Shown: in pieces, positions 51,302-60,479 of the stretch
Numbering within the stretch: position 1 is the stretch's first letter
Layout of the letters: each line of letters begins with the position of its first letter
Source of the DNA: Eubacterium_U album
Lineage (GTDB): Bacteria; Bacillota; Clostridia; Lachnospirales; Lachnospiraceae
Direction of reading: 5' to 3'
Assembly: GCF_025336545.1 (NCBI RefSeq)
Contig: NZ_JAODBU010000014.1
Location: 1-64,000, forward strand
Length of the DNA stretch: 64,000 bases
The notes under the pieces: generated by a model
The model's database searches: none
What the model was told of the DNA's origin: nothing
What the model saw: the letters and a program-made list of their open reading frames with translations, nothing else
Translations under genes and position numbers: made by a program

Positions 51302-53751
51302 CACTCCACCTCATTTCTCTGTACGGGCGGTCTGGTATCAAAGGCGTGTAGCAGTTCTTCAAAGACTGGGTGTATCTGCACCACACCGACACGCCCGTAT
51401 AAGTCCTGCAATAAGCATTGTCCGTTCTCCAAATCACGCAAGCGTTTCTGGTTGTTCTCGTCGTCCTTGTCGATACCGAAAAATTCTAAGGTCTGCTTTA
51501 TCTCGTTGATGTCAGTAGAACGAAAGGCAAACTTCAAGCCGATATTGTTTTTCAGACTTTCCTTTGACACGTCGCCAGAAGATTGTGTAACAAAATAGAC
51601 GCCTGCCTGCATAGCTCGTCCAGCACGCACCAGCTTATTTGATAAAGTTTCGCCTTGTGCCACATTTAAGAACGCCCACGCTTCGTCAAGGTCTACAATC
51701 TTAAAAATGCTTCTGTCTGAATGGATAAAATCAAGGGCAAAGGTACTAATCACAATCAGCATAGACACCGACAATAATTCAATGGTCGTGTATTCCTCAA
51801 ATGTTGTATCCTTATCTGGTAATACTAAGTCCGCTACTTGAATGATATTGAGTTGGTTATCCAGACTGATTGCATTTTCCACCGTACCGTCTGAAAACAG
51901 CAGGTGTGCAAAGTCGTAGTCCGTGAAGCTGTCGATATGTTCTGCGATATTTCTTGATATGGGTGTATCTTCACGGCGTAGCTCGTCTATCACATGGAGC
52001 AAGCCCCGACTGTCGCTCTGGGTAACGGAGCGTACCGCCTTACGAAGTACAGGGAATTTTTCGCCGTCCCTAGAGGAAATACCCGTAAGGAATGTTAAGA
52101 TGTCGATTGCCAGACTTTCAGCGTCTTTTACATTCTTCATAATCACGAACGGGTCAAGAAGTCCTGCATTGTCCTTGTCGCTGGTAAGGTTTACGCTATT
52201 GATTTCATGGGCGATTTCTGGGAGCGTTTCTTTCCAGTTGCCCCTCTCAGCTTTGGGGTCTAAAATGACTGCTTGACCGCCAAACAGCACCGCATAATAT
52301 ACCAGAAGATTGTTGCAGAATGACTTTCCACCGCCAAGCGAACCGACAAAAGCAGAAGCAAGAGCGTTTGTTACTGTACCTTTTACACCCTGCGAAGCTA
52401 ACGACGGTTGCAGGTACACATTTCTTCCCGTATCAACGGAATAGCCCATATAGATACCCGTAGTTTCCCCTAACTGCTGGGTCGCACCAAAACCAAGACC
52501 TGCCAAGAAATCTGATTTTACATACTGCACGTAGTCATTGATATATCGCTTGCTGGCAGGAAGAAATTCAGAATGAAGCCCCAGCATATCCCCAGCAGGA
52601 CGCACCAGCTTTACATTGAGGTCGTCGTAAAAATCTTTGACTTCATCACAACGGCGTTTTAATTCGTCCAAATCATCAGCCGATACACGCACTACATAAG
52701 AGAGCTTATACATACTTTCTTTTGTCTGGTCTAAGTCCGTTTCCAGCTCATCCACGCTGTCTAATGCGTCCACCACATTTGAGCTTGTTTCACTTCCTGC
52801 TTGATAAGCGTGATTGTCAAGGTCTTTCAATTCCTTTTTCTTGTTGCGGACGGTTGTTAATGCTTTACGGTTCTCCACGATTTCTACATTCATAGAAGTA
52901 TCAACGGGGAATGTGAATTGCTGTTGCTGGAAATAGAAGATTTCAGACGACGGAAAATCAAGCTCGCCAACAATCGCATTGACGGTAAAGTAGGACACAT
53001 AGCTTTCCCTGTCCTCATGTTCCAATCGCAAATACCGCTGGCTTTCCTCAATCACACACCTTGTCGGACGGATAAGGTCGTAGTATTTTATCAGCGTTTC
53101 TTTCTGTAATTTCTTCTTTGGTAGCTGGTACTCATAATCTTCATAGGCGATACCGTCCCTGCCGTAAAGATGTTCCATGAGATACCCAAAATCATGGATT
53201 TCCAAGCGACGCACCTTAAAGCGACGGGAGATTTTATTTTCCAGCAACTTTTCCATTTTCATATAACGGTTGATTTCATCATTCGGCATGGAAACAAAGT
53301 CATTCATCAGCGTGTGGTTCACTTCATGGAGAAATTCCTTGAATGTCAGCCACGCCGATTTTTTGATGTTCTTCAGATTGAGCTGTTCTTCCGTAACCAT
53401 GAGCTTAAAGCCAAGAAAAAAGCGGTAGTCCACTTGATTGTCCCCAATCATTGATACTAACGCTTCGGTCTGTTCGTCTATCTTCTGGCAGGCAACTTCC
53501 TTTAATTTCCCCGTAACCAGCTTCTTTGACTGCTCCTGCATACTTCGTATTGAGCTTTCCGTTGCAATCTGCAACGCATGAATTTTTCCCTCACGGGACT
53601 GTGCGATAAGCTGTCGGAAACTGTCATGCACGATAAATTTCTGCTCTGCGGATAGGAAAGAATAGTTGTATGGTATCAGCTCATAATAAGCAAACACCTC
53701 ATTGTCCTTATTCCAGACAAGGTTATTGTCAATATATTTTATCGGGAACAT
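51301..53751 (-). CDS. VirB4-like conjugation ATPase (Tn916 ORF16)
   Basis: 816 aa. Walker A GSLGGGKSFCNN near residue 469 and Walker B FKIVDLDEAWAFL near 680, with TQSSGDV afterwards, typical of VirB4/TraE-type motors. It powers pilus-less channel assembly and substrate transfer. Overlaps ORF15 and ORF17 by a few codons, so the whole block is translationally coupled. Confidence 0.93.
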   Translation of the reverse strand: MFPIKYIDNNLVWNKDNEVFAYYELIPYNYSFLSAEQKFIVHDSFRQLIAQSREGKIHALQIATESSIRSMQEQSKKLVTGKLKEVACQKIDEQTEALVSMIGDNQVDYRFFLGFKLMVTEEQLNLKNIKKSAWLTFKEFLHEVNHTLMNDFVSMPNDEINRYMKMEKLLENKISRRFKVRRLEIHDFGYLMEHLYGRDGIAYEDYEYQLPKKKLQKETLIKYYDLIRPTRCVIEESQRYLRLEHEDRESYVSYFTVNAIVGELDFPSSEIFYFQQQQFTFPVDTSMNVEIVENRKALTTVRNKKKELKDLDNHAYQAGSETSSNVVDALDSVDELETDLDQTKESMYKLSYVVRVSADDLDELKRRCDEVKDFYDDLNVKLVRPAGDMLGLHSEFLPASKRYINDYVQYVKSDFLAGLGFGATQQLGETTGIYMGYSVDTGRNVYLQPSLASQGVKGTVTNALASAFVGSLGGGKSFCNNLLVYYAVLFGGQAVILDPKAERGNWKETLPEIAHEINSVNLTSDKDNAGLLDPFVIMKNVKDAESLAIDILTFLTGISSRDGEKFPVLRKAVRSVTQSDSRGLLHVIDELRREDTPISRNIAEHIDSFTDYDFAHLLFSDGTVENAISLDNQLNIIQVADLVLPDKDTTFEEYTTIELLSVSMLIVISTFALDFIHSDRSIFKIVDLDEAWAFLNVAQGETLSNKLVRAGRAMQAGVYFVTQSSGDVSKESLKNNIGLKFAFRSTDINEIKQTLEFFGIDKDDENNQKRLRDLENGQCLLQDLYGRVGVVQIHPVFEELLHAFDTRPPVQRNEVE

Positions 53752-54127
53752 AGTTCACACTCCTTACTGCCGTGATTGTTTCATTGAGTATCTGCTTATG
53801 CAGTTTTACGGCTTTTCCTGCATAAGTGATTTTCGGTCGCAGGGCATAGGTTATCTGTGATTTCAAAAAGCTGTACGGCTTCTTTCCGTCAAAGGTTTTC
53901 TGCGACATAAACCATGTGAGAGCAACGGGAATACCAAAGTATTTGAGAAATGCTCCCTCAATCATGGAAAGTGGGGGAATATCCCCAAACAGAATAATGA
54001 GAAATTCCGTAATCACAAACCATGTAATCTGTGTAAAGGTAACGGGAAAGGGTAAGTTAAAGTCATTGATTGCATACAAGACTTTTTCCACGTTCCAGAT
54101 ACCCGTATAAGATTTAATCTTTTTCAA
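53729..54127 (-). CDS. TcpE-like conjugation protein (Tn916 ORF17)
   Basis: 132 aa. Starts with TTG, ten bases after AAAGGAG. Two central hydrophobic stretches (TWFVITEFLIILFG and IPVALTWFMS) and the conserved YSFLKSQITYALRPKI segment agree with TcpE, a small membrane partner of VirB4-like ATPases. It overlaps the start of ORF16 by 23 nt. Confidence 0.85.
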   Translation of the reverse strand: MKKIKSYTGIWNVEKVLYAINDFNLPFPVTFTQITWFVITEFLIILFGDIPPLSMIEGAFLKYFGIPVALTWFMSQKTFDGKKPYSFLKSQITYALRPKITYAGKAVKLHKQILNETITAVRSVNYVPDKIY

Positions 54128-54165
54128 GTTCTTTCAGCTCCTTTCGTAAGTTTCTAAATAGAAAA

Positions 54166-54188
54166 GGACAGCCATTTTCAGACTGTCC
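54166..54188 (-). terminator. attenuator-like hairpin between ardA and orf17
   Basis: GGACAG and CTGTCC pair across an 11-nt loop, followed by TTTTCTATTT on the minus strand. It could limit read-through from ardA to the conjugation genes. Confidence 0.55.
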
Positions 54189-54243
54189 CTTAAAGAGAAA
54201 TACGCTGTCAGTAACAACAATGCTTGTCGCTGATCTTCCAGCG

Positions 54244-54747
54244 TTAATATGGTATCTCGCACATACCTCGGCTTGTTTCAATAAAGCAACCGCCCATATC
54301 CAAATCTCGCCCGTAGGCTTCATAGTCAATGTAATTCTGTAAGCTGGGTGGAATGTCCCCAAGTGCCTGCAATTCGTCTATGTAGTAATAGGCAACGTCT
54401 GTCATAGTTTCACAGTCGGGATAATAATAAATATCGTCCTTGTGTTCCACGACTTCTTCCAGCGTCCCGTAGTGGCTGATAAATTCGTCCAGACACTCTA
54501 CAATATAGTCGGGAAGTTCCTCTATCATTTCATACATCTCATTGAGTTCTTCAATGGAAACATACTCGCCAATCGCAATGGGGAAGTTGTCGGTATCATG
54601 GATAGCGTATTCCTCATACTGTTCATTCAAGCCGATTTTTTCTTTCACATCTTCCTCGTCAATGGGGAACGTGAACCAAGCACCGACTAAATAGCCCTCA
54701 TTGTATTTGCCAAGATTAGCAATGTAAACCGCCATATCATCAATCAT
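54244..54747 (-). CDS. ardA: ArdA antirestriction protein (Tn916 ORF18)
   Basis: About 167 aa, very acidic, as expected for a DNA mimic that blocks type I restriction enzymes. The N-terminal MAVYIANLGKYNEGYLVGAW, the EEYAIHD motif and the C-terminal NYIDYEAYGRDLDMGG are close to Tn916 ORF18. The ATG at 54747 is chosen after GAGGTGG. Protects incoming element DNA during transfer. Confidence 0.92.
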   Translation of the reverse strand: MIDDMAVYIANLGKYNEGYLVGAWFTFPIDEEDVKEKIGLNEQYEEYAIHDTDNFPIAIGEYVSIEELNEMYEMIEELPDYIVECLDEFISHYGTLEEVVEHKDDIYYYPDCETMTDVAYYYIDELQALGDIPPSLQNYIDYEAYGRDLDMGGCFIETSRGMCEIPY

Positions 54748-54764
54748 AAGCACCACCTCATTTC

Positions 54765-55268
54765 CTACTCTGGCAGTTCAAAGATACCGTGTTCTGTTAC
54801 TAAAAATTTCCCGTGTTCCTGCAAGTGAGAAGCGTAGGCTTCAAAGTCAAAGTAATATTCTTGACAGTCCTCGGATAAATGCTTAAATGTCGGGTCGTTC
54901 ATCAGCTTTTGCCTTGCAACATCTATCATGCTTTTGCAGTCGGGATAAACCGTAATCACGTTCCTGCAAATATAAAGTGCTTCTAAATTTTCATACACGG
55001 TAAGAAGTGATACATATTCTTCCTGCATATCGCTTGAAAGCTGGCGGTACATAAAATCTAATTCGTTGAGCTGGTACACGCTTGTATGTTCGTGGACTTC
55101 ATCAGCAAAGGGCAGTACCTTTTCGATAATGCGGTAATCCCCACTTTCTGCACCGACACCTAACTTTTCTTCAAACTCTGCAACATCTATCGGCAGGTCA
55201 AACCAGTATGATGTTGTTTCTTCGCCAGTTGTTCCTTTCGTTTCCACCAGCACCCTTGTTTCCTGCAT
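54765..55268 (-). CDS. second ArdA-like antirestriction protein
   Basis: 167 aa, acidic. It shares the ArdA plan (YWFDLPIDVAEFEEKLGVG, DYRIIEKVLPF, and a C-terminal YYFDFEAYASHL) but is strongly diverged from its neighbour. Two tandem copies may target different restriction families. GTGAGGAAC precedes the ATG. The start is inside the preceding 98-aa gene, with an 82-nt overlap. Confidence 0.82.
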   Translation of the reverse strand: MQETRVLVETKGTTGEETTSYWFDLPIDVAEFEEKLGVGAESGDYRIIEKVLPFADEVHEHTSVYQLNELDFMYRQLSSDMQEEYVSLLTVYENLEALYICRNVITVYPDCKSMIDVARQKLMNDPTFKHLSEDCQEYYFDFEAYASHLQEHGKFLVTEHGIFELPE

Positions 55269-55483
55269 TGTTCCTCACGTCCTTTCTGTTGTTTCATCAC
55301 ATCTTGTAAGGTCTGGTACGACATACCAAACACATATTTAGAAAAATCTTCTAACTGTCTTTCTTCATAATCGGCAGGGTTCAGTCGTTTCATTTCCTGC
55401 CACACCTTACGCTTGTAAGAGGGCAGGTCGGAAATATAATCACAGCCGACTTTCGTCTGCATATCCTTAAAAATATCGCTCAT
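55187..55483 (-). CDS. 98-aa protein overlapping the second ardA, unknown function
   Basis: Starts MSDIFKDMQTKVGCDYISDL with GGAGTGATGAA before the ATG. A helical, basic protein (YKRKVWQEMKRLNPADYEE). The last 27 codons overlap the ardA-like gene in another frame. The ribosome site and conserved-looking start support a real gene. Function unknown, probably an ICE accessory regulator. Confidence 0.6.
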   Translation of the reverse strand: MSDIFKDMQTKVGCDYISDLPSYKRKVWQEMKRLNPADYEERQLEDFSKYVFGMSYQTLQDVMKQQKGREEQCRKQGCWWKRKEQLAKKQHHTGLTCR

Positions 55484-55512
55484 TTCATCACTCCAATCTA
55501 AAATTTAGGTAA

Positions 55513-55546
55513 GAAAAAAGCAGTCAATCCTAAGACTAACTGCTTT
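55513..55546 (-). terminator. terminator of the first AT-rich cargo gene (shared 34-bp sequence)
   Basis: On the minus strand AAAGCAGTTAGTC pairs with GATTGACTGCTTT through G-U pairs and is followed by a T run. Identical to 59472-59505. Confidence 0.8.
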
Positions 55547-55592
55547 GTGTGTATGGATATGAAATTGTCAAACTGGGATTTATCAATATAAA

Positions 55593-56213
55593 CTACCATG
55601 GAAAAATATAATAAAATACCAAAGTACTTAATACAATTCCGACAATATACATTTTTCTATAGTTTACTTTTTTGAAAAATATTATGGTAAACACAACAGC
55701 TCCTATAATATCCATTAACAACTGAAATAGGAATGTTTGATGTTCCAAAAAATAAATAAAAACTGCTATTGTTTCAGCAAATAATGCTCCTACTGGTAAA
55801 GAATATAATACTGAACTAAAAATATGTTCCCTATTCCAATAGTACAGAATAAATGCTGCTATTGCACAAGCGATTGACCAAACAGTAAACAATATGAATA
55901 GCCCAAAGCGGAATCCGCCGGAAAACATAGGTATAAACATTCCTAATATTGCTTGTAAAGCATAAAAACTTAATGTCATTCCAAACATATACAAGAACGA
56001 ACTAATTCCTGCACAAATATTTGAGGTGCTTAACATAACGATGATAGTATTGGTAATAATCCAAAAACCAAACAATGTTTGAGGTGATGAAAAACTCCAT
56101 AGTGTATCTGCGGGAAAATAATCTAACAGTCTACATATACACCCTACTAATATACCAATTACAAATATCGCTGTATAAGACTTATATGTATTTCTTAGTT
56201 TTATATTTGACAC
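55593..56213 (-). CDS. six-helix membrane protein, cargo module 1
   Basis: 206 aa with about six hydrophobic helices and no motif I recognise. Start is GTG with AGGAGG nine bases before. It interrupts the usual order between tcpD and the ardA region of Tn916-type elements and is distinctly AT-rich relative to neighbours, so it is probably inserted cargo. A terminator identical to that of the other cargo module follows. Confidence 0.65.
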   Translation of the reverse strand: MSNIKLRNTYKSYTAIFVIGILVGCICRLLDYFPADTLWSFSSPQTLFGFWIITNTIIVMLSTSNICAGISSFLYMFGMTLSFYALQAILGMFIPMFSGGFRFGLFILFTVWSIACAIAAFILYYWNREHIFSSVLYSLPVGALFAETIAVFIYFLEHQTFLFQLLMDIIGAVVFTIIFFKKVNYRKMYIVGIVLSTLVFYYIFPW

Positions 56214-56302
56214 AATAGTTTTCCTCCTAAGTTCAAATTCATATTTGTCGTTTTCTTCATATCCATATTATATCACTCACATATTAGCACTACAATAAAA
56301 TT

Positions 56303-56524
56303 TTATGCACCGATAATCTTGTTGAACAGCTCTAACAGTACATCTTTCACACCGCCGGCATTGAATACCAAGCCGACAGCAATCAAGGCAACTACCAAGA
56401 AGCCAATGAGCTTTGAAAACTCACGCTTGAACCCTAAGTAGATACCGATAACCACAATCGCCATAAGCACTAAGCTCTGTGCGTTTGATAAAAACCATTG
56501 ATATAAATTTTGTCCGAAATTCAT
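56303..56524 (-). CDS. TcpD-like small membrane protein (Tn916 ORF19 position)
   Basis: 73 aa, two hydrophobic helices (AQSLVLMAIVVIGIYLGF and LIGFLVVALIAVGLVF). Gly-rich tail. Matches the small TcpD-family protein of conjugative elements, which helps the VirB4-type motor. It directly follows the small DUF3789-type gene. Confidence 0.75.
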   Translation of the reverse strand: MNFGQNLYQWFLSNAQSLVLMAIVVIGIYLGFKREFSKLIGFLVVALIAVGLVFNAGGVKDVLLELFNKIIGA

Positions 56525-56659
56525 TTAATTGTCCTCGCTTTCTTTTAATTGTTCCATTTCATAGTCAGCTTCTTTGCCGACATTCAAAATACACATCAAG
56601 ACTACGCCGATACCCATTCCCATAGATACCAGCAGGAAGTCTTTTAATAATACCCACAT
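56525..56659 (-). CDS. 44-aa single-helix protein, DUF3789-like
   Basis: Begins MWVLLKDFLLVSMGMGIGV with GGAGTG before the ATG and ends with an acidic EADYEMEQLKESEDN tail. One hydrophobic helix. It ends one base before the tcpD start. Small proteins of this type (DUF3789-like) often lie at this place in clostridial elements. Role unknown. Confidence 0.65.
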   Translation of the reverse strand: MWVLLKDFLLVSMGMGIGVVLMCILNVGKEADYEMEQLKESEDN

Positions 56660-56671
56660 TTTTTATCACTC

Positions 56672-57868
56672 CTAACTTTCTACTAAATCTTTTGCAGGGG
56701 TCGTCTGCTGTTTGATTATCATTTCATGCTTTTCTGTGAGCTTTGCCTGCTGTTCGATTGTTTCCATGTAGTCTGTACCGTTTCCCTTATCAATCTTTTT
56801 CAGCATTTTTAAGGTCGGTGCTACCTGCCGTTGTACCCACCGCAATGTGCGGTCTAAGGTGTAAGGCTCTGGTTTTGTCGTCAGCTTCAAGCTCTGTCTG
56901 TTATCGCCGATAAACCAAGCCCAGCGGTCATTGAGCTTCCAGTCATTTTTTCGCTTGTCGGGTTCTTCATCAACAAACCGCACATACTGATTGATGATAG
57001 AAAAAGCGGTCTGTTCTGCGTCATAATAGGTCAGTAAATCTCGTACCGCATAATAGGCTCGTTCATTGCGAAGCCGTATTTCAAAACGGTTGATAATGTC
57101 GGCTTCTTCCAGAGGTGTCCCTAACTTGACGTACTGCTCATAGTCCTTTTCATAGATACAGAAATACACATCTGATTTCAGCGACCCAAGATAAAGGGTA
57201 CGCCCCATATATTCTCTGTCGTCCTCTCTGTGCTTGATAAGCTCGCCCGACTGGTAAAACTTATAGCTTCTGGACTTTCCGATATATTCCCGTTTCCTGC
57301 ATTTTTCCGCAAGCTCTGGAATATCCAAAATGCCCGTATGGTCGTTGATAGCAAGGTCGATACGCTTCATCACGCCACCGTCTATAAGTGCGTCCATAAG
57401 AAAGTCATACCAGCTTCTTTGCTGTGCCAGCAGGTAACTTTCAAACTGCCTGCAACCACGCCCCTTTAACTCTAAAAGGACACCTTTTTCTTCGTCAGCC
57501 GACGTATAGATAAAGATGTCCCCTAAAGAGTAATGCTCCGTATAACTGTAACGCCCGTAATTTTCATGGAGCATATAGTTGATATTCAGTTTTAATATAT
57601 CTTTGATGATGTGCTGTATATCCAGCGTGGGAAAACGAATTTTCACATAATCAAACAGCATGGTAAGCGGTGCTTCTGGATTGAACTTTGCCAGTTCTTT
57701 ATGCAGAGTATTCAGAAGTTCCTTTGACGGCTTCATTTTTCCGCTTTCTATCTTGTTGAGATATTCTCTTGTGATACCAGACGCCACCGCCAGCCTGCCT
57801 TGTGAGATACCGTAAGCAATCCGTTTTTCCCGTAATTCTTTTATCCATTGTTCTTCATTCAGAACCAT
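56672..57868 (-). CDS. MobT-type relaxase (Tn916 ORF20)
   Basis: 398 aa. An N-terminal XRE-type helix-turn-helix (ISQGRLAVASGITREYLNKIESG, about 20-42) precedes a replication-initiation-factor (Rep_trans) domain with RIDLAINDHTG and an EIRLRNERAYYAV motif. Tn916 ORF20 nicks oriT in the same way. The oriT candidate lies just upstream, before orf21. ATG with GGGGGT close by. Confidence 0.9.
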   Translation of the reverse strand: MVLNEEQWIKELREKRIAYGISQGRLAVASGITREYLNKIESGKMKPSKELLNTLHKELAKFNPEAPLTMLFDYVKIRFPTLDIQHIIKDILKLNINYMLHENYGRYSYTEHYSLGDIFIYTSADEEKGVLLELKGRGCRQFESYLLAQQRSWYDFLMDALIDGGVMKRIDLAINDHTGILDIPELAEKCRKREYIGKSRSYKFYQSGELIKHREDDREYMGRTLYLGSLKSDVYFCIYEKDYEQYVKLGTPLEEADIINRFEIRLRNERAYYAVRDLLTYYDAEQTAFSIINQYVRFVDEEPDKRKNDWKLNDRWAWFIGDNRQSLKLTTKPEPYTLDRTLRWVQRQVAPTLKMLKKIDKGNGTDYMETIEQQAKLTEKHEMIIKQQTTPAKDLVES

Positions 57869-58051
57869 ACCCCCAATCTGTCAAGTGTGAAGTTTTTTAA
57901 GGCGACTTCACAGCCGATTTTTGCTAGGAAACCATGCGATAAGCCTTATGTTTCCTGTGTTTTTCGTCTATTGTCTATTTGCAAACGTACCCCTCTGTTA
58001 GATACCGAGGGGTTTTACCTGCTGGCGTGGCTTACGCCACACCAGCAACGG
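57869..58051. other. candidate oriT region between relaxase and coupling protein genes
   Basis: In Tn916 the transfer origin is in this interval. Here two inverted repeats stand out: ACCCCTC/GAGGGGT at 57989-58013 and a near-perfect 12-bp stem TGCTGGCGTGGC/GCCACACCAGCA at 58020-58047. A GAAGTTTTTTAAGG...CGACTTC stem is near 57889-57907. Confidence 0.65.
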
Positions 58052-59446
58052 CTAGTCCGTGCCGTCGCCTTTCGCTTCGCACGTCGCCGTCCCGTCCTTC
58101 CTTGCTTGTGCAAGAGAGCAGATAGTCTGTAAAAAATCATGTCCTTTCGGGACTAAAGGCGTGTAAAATTCACTGATAACACTTGTTCCCACATCACAAT
58201 AGCCACGCCCCTTGATACGCTTCTGGAAAAATTGCTTTTTCACATCTGAACCGAACAGCATACCGTAACCTAATTCGCTGATACGCCCAAGTCCCACACG
58301 GAAATTGAAGTTATCTCTGATACCGTCCGAGAAATACTTTGCGTCTGGACGCTGGCAGGCAACGATAAGGAAATAACCTGCTTGTCGTCCTAACATAACG
58401 ATTTTCTTTAACTGGCTAAGTAAGCCCACGCTTTCTTTCGTCCCCAGCATTTCAAAAAATGCCACATATTCATCAAAGATAAGAAAGCAGGGAGGCAGTC
58501 CAAGATAGGCGTAGTTTTCGCCCGTCTTATAGTTCGGGTGTCGTTTCATTTCCTCGCTTCGTCGTACCATGCCCTCATAAAAGGCATTGACGCAATCTAT
58601 CATTTCTTCTTTAGTATGGTAGACGTTTGGCATGACTGTTCCCAAGTCCGCAAGGTCGCTGTTCTTTGGGTCTAAAATGTAAAGGACAGCGTTTGTATGC
58701 AGTAAGGCTTCAATGAGCGTCAGCAGAAAATAGGTTTTACCGCCACCAGTCCCACCAGCAATCAGAGCGTGAGGGAGTGCGTCATATTCCCAGACAAGAT
58801 TTTTCATCAGTCTAAGACAGCCATTTTCTGCCCGTACTTCATCAATGGTAATGCGGTTCGCTATCATATCATAAAGCAGGGTATATTCAATATAGCCGTC
58901 ATGCAGGGTCTTGTCAGTCAGCTCGCAATACAAGCCACTTTCCAGCTTATCCTCTAACCGTAAAAGCTGGTCTTGATATTTTCCCAGCGTGATTTCACAG
59001 CGGATATGAAGCAAGCCTTTTTCCATTTGATAATAAATCTTTGGAAACCAGACGATTTTTTCCCTTGATCTGCTTTGCAGGTCAGTAAAAAAACCGCTGT
59101 CTTGTACGGTATCGGCTTCATACCACTTGTTTTCCAGTACCATTCTTGCCAGCTTTTGACGGTGCAGGAGCTTCTTGAAACTGTCGTAACAGAAGCGGTA
59201 ATACCCAAAAGCGACCAATGCACAAACACCAGTCGCTATCAGTATAGTTATGAAGTTGTAAGGGCAAAGCGTCAAGCCGTTCTCTAACAAGCTGAAATGC
59301 TCCCAATCGGTACGCATGAGCTGTTTACTATTCAGTAGCAGGAGAACCGCCACGAATACAAACAGAAGCGTTCCTATGGAAAAGTGGTAAACAAGGTGCT
59401 TGTCGCTGGCTCTGATACGGTGTCCTTTATTCCAAATCTTACGCAT
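58052..59446 (-). CDS. FtsK/SpoIIIE-type coupling protein TcpA (Tn916 ORF21)
   Basis: 464 aa. Two N-terminal transmembrane helices, then a P-loop ATPase with Walker A GGTGGGKT near residue 230 and FLIFDEYVAFFEM (Walker B) further on, followed by VACQRPDAKYFSDGIRDNF. Brings the nicked DNA to the channel. GGAGAGAT precedes the ATG. The C-terminal residues end in a short Asp/Gly tail near the oriT region. Confidence 0.92.
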   Translation of the reverse strand: MRKIWNKGHRIRASDKHLVYHFSIGTLLFVFVAVLLLLNSKQLMRTDWEHFSLLENGLTLCPYNFITILIATGVCALVAFGYYRFCYDSFKKLLHRQKLARMVLENKWYEADTVQDSGFFTDLQSRSREKIVWFPKIYYQMEKGLLHIRCEITLGKYQDQLLRLEDKLESGLYCELTDKTLHDGYIEYTLLYDMIANRITIDEVRAENGCLRLMKNLVWEYDALPHALIAGGTGGGKTYFLLTLIEALLHTNAVLYILDPKNSDLADLGTVMPNVYHTKEEMIDCVNAFYEGMVRRSEEMKRHPNYKTGENYAYLGLPPCFLIFDEYVAFFEMLGTKESVGLLSQLKKIVMLGRQAGYFLIVACQRPDAKYFSDGIRDNFNFRVGLGRISELGYGMLFGSDVKKQFFQKRIKGRGYCDVGTSVISEFYTPLVPKGHDFLQTICSLAQARKDGTATCEAKGDGTD

Positions 59447-59471
59447 AAAACAATCTCTCCTTTCTGTGTAC

Positions 59472-59505
59472 GAAAAAAGCAGTCAATCCTAAGACTAACT
59501 GCTTT
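59472..59505 (-). terminator. terminator of the second AT-rich cargo module (shared 34-bp sequence)
   Basis: Identical to 55513-55546 over 34 bp, in the same orientation and directly following the XRE gene stop at 59515. Confidence 0.8.
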
Positions 59506-59514
59506 AAACTGTCT

Positions 59515-59718
59515 TTATTCAAAAATAAATATATCTTCTATCGGAGCTTTTACAGCTCTTGAAATATCTATTGCCAATTTAAGTGACGGATTATATTGTG
59601 CTTTTTCTAATCTCATAATAGTTTCACGACGAACACCTACAATGTCAGCGAGTTGTTCTTGTGTTAATTCTTGTGCTACACGATATTTTTTTAAATTACA
59701 TACAAACTTTGCTTCCAT
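59515..59718 (-). CDS. XRE-family regulator, cargo module 2
   Basis: 67 aa. Helix-turn-helix LADIVGVRRETIMRLEKAQYNPS is clear. The start codon lies 3 nt after the membrane-protein stop, so the two are coupled. AT-rich compared with flanking conjugation genes. It probably controls its own module. Confidence 0.75.
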   Translation of the reverse strand: MEAKFVCNLKKYRVAQELTQEQLADIVGVRRETIMRLEKAQYNPSLKLAIDISRAVKAPIEDIFIFE

Positions 59719-59721
59719 AAT

Positions 59722-60363
59722 TTATTCCCTTTTTTCATAACGATATAATAAATAGTTGCTAAGAAAAAGAACAAGAGCATAGATAAGTGAAACAGAAATC
59801 AGCATAAACATTGCACACCACTCAACATTACGGGAAAACATACCTATTGCCATAAGCCAGATAACTACAAATAATAGTTTAAAACCTATCTTGTAAGCTT
59901 CTAATTGTGCCTTACGTTTATTTTCTTGAAAAAGCTCATCTTCTAAGATATGAGAAAGTTTACCTTCAAAGAAAAAACTGAAAAAACCAAAAAATATGAA
60001 AAAAGCAAAAGGAAATATTTCTCCAAATTTATAGTATGTCCAAAATCCGCCAAACCCCAGAAAACCAAACATTCCACAAAATCCCCAGTAAGGAGAAATT
60101 GTTCTTGAATATCGTTTTTCCCTGCTGTTTTTTGAAAAGACATTTTTAAAGCAGATAATTACTATATAGATAGCATATAGTGCTATTAAAGCTCCAATTA
60201 CTAACATAGGAATATCCTTGTAAGAAAATACATATTCCGACATATCCATATTTTTGACCCAGCGTCCATTATTGTATAATAGGGAGTAGATTGTACCAAC
60301 AATAAGCAATAAAGCACACCCTACCCCCATAAAAATAATTTTTTTAATTTGTTTCTTTGACAT
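59722..60363 (-). CDS. membrane protein, cargo module 2
   Basis: About 213 aa with at least six hydrophobic stretches and aromatic-rich helices (WGFCGMFGFLGFGGFWTYY). ATG at 60363 chosen after AAGGAGAG, while the open frame continues to 60420. It precedes the XRE gene, the reverse of the gene order in the XRE/DUF2178-like unit at 46.4-47.1 kb. Function unknown. Confidence 0.65.
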   Translation of the reverse strand: MSKKQIKKIIFMGVGCALLLIVGTIYSLLYNNGRWVKNMDMSEYVFSYKDIPMLVIGALIALYAIYIVIICFKNVFSKNSREKRYSRTISPYWGFCGMFGFLGFGGFWTYYKFGEIFPFAFFIFFGFFSFFFEGKLSHILEDELFQENKRKAQLEAYKIGFKLLFVVIWLMAIGMFSRNVEWCAMFMLISVSLIYALVLFLSNYLLYRYEKRE

Positions 60364-60479
60364 ATTTATCTCTCCTTTCAAATGAGATGTTTTTGTATCT
60401 TTATGAGATAAATATATCACTCCGCATTGTTTGTGTCAATCAAAATTGGTCAATCAAAATTAAGACAAATACATCACTT

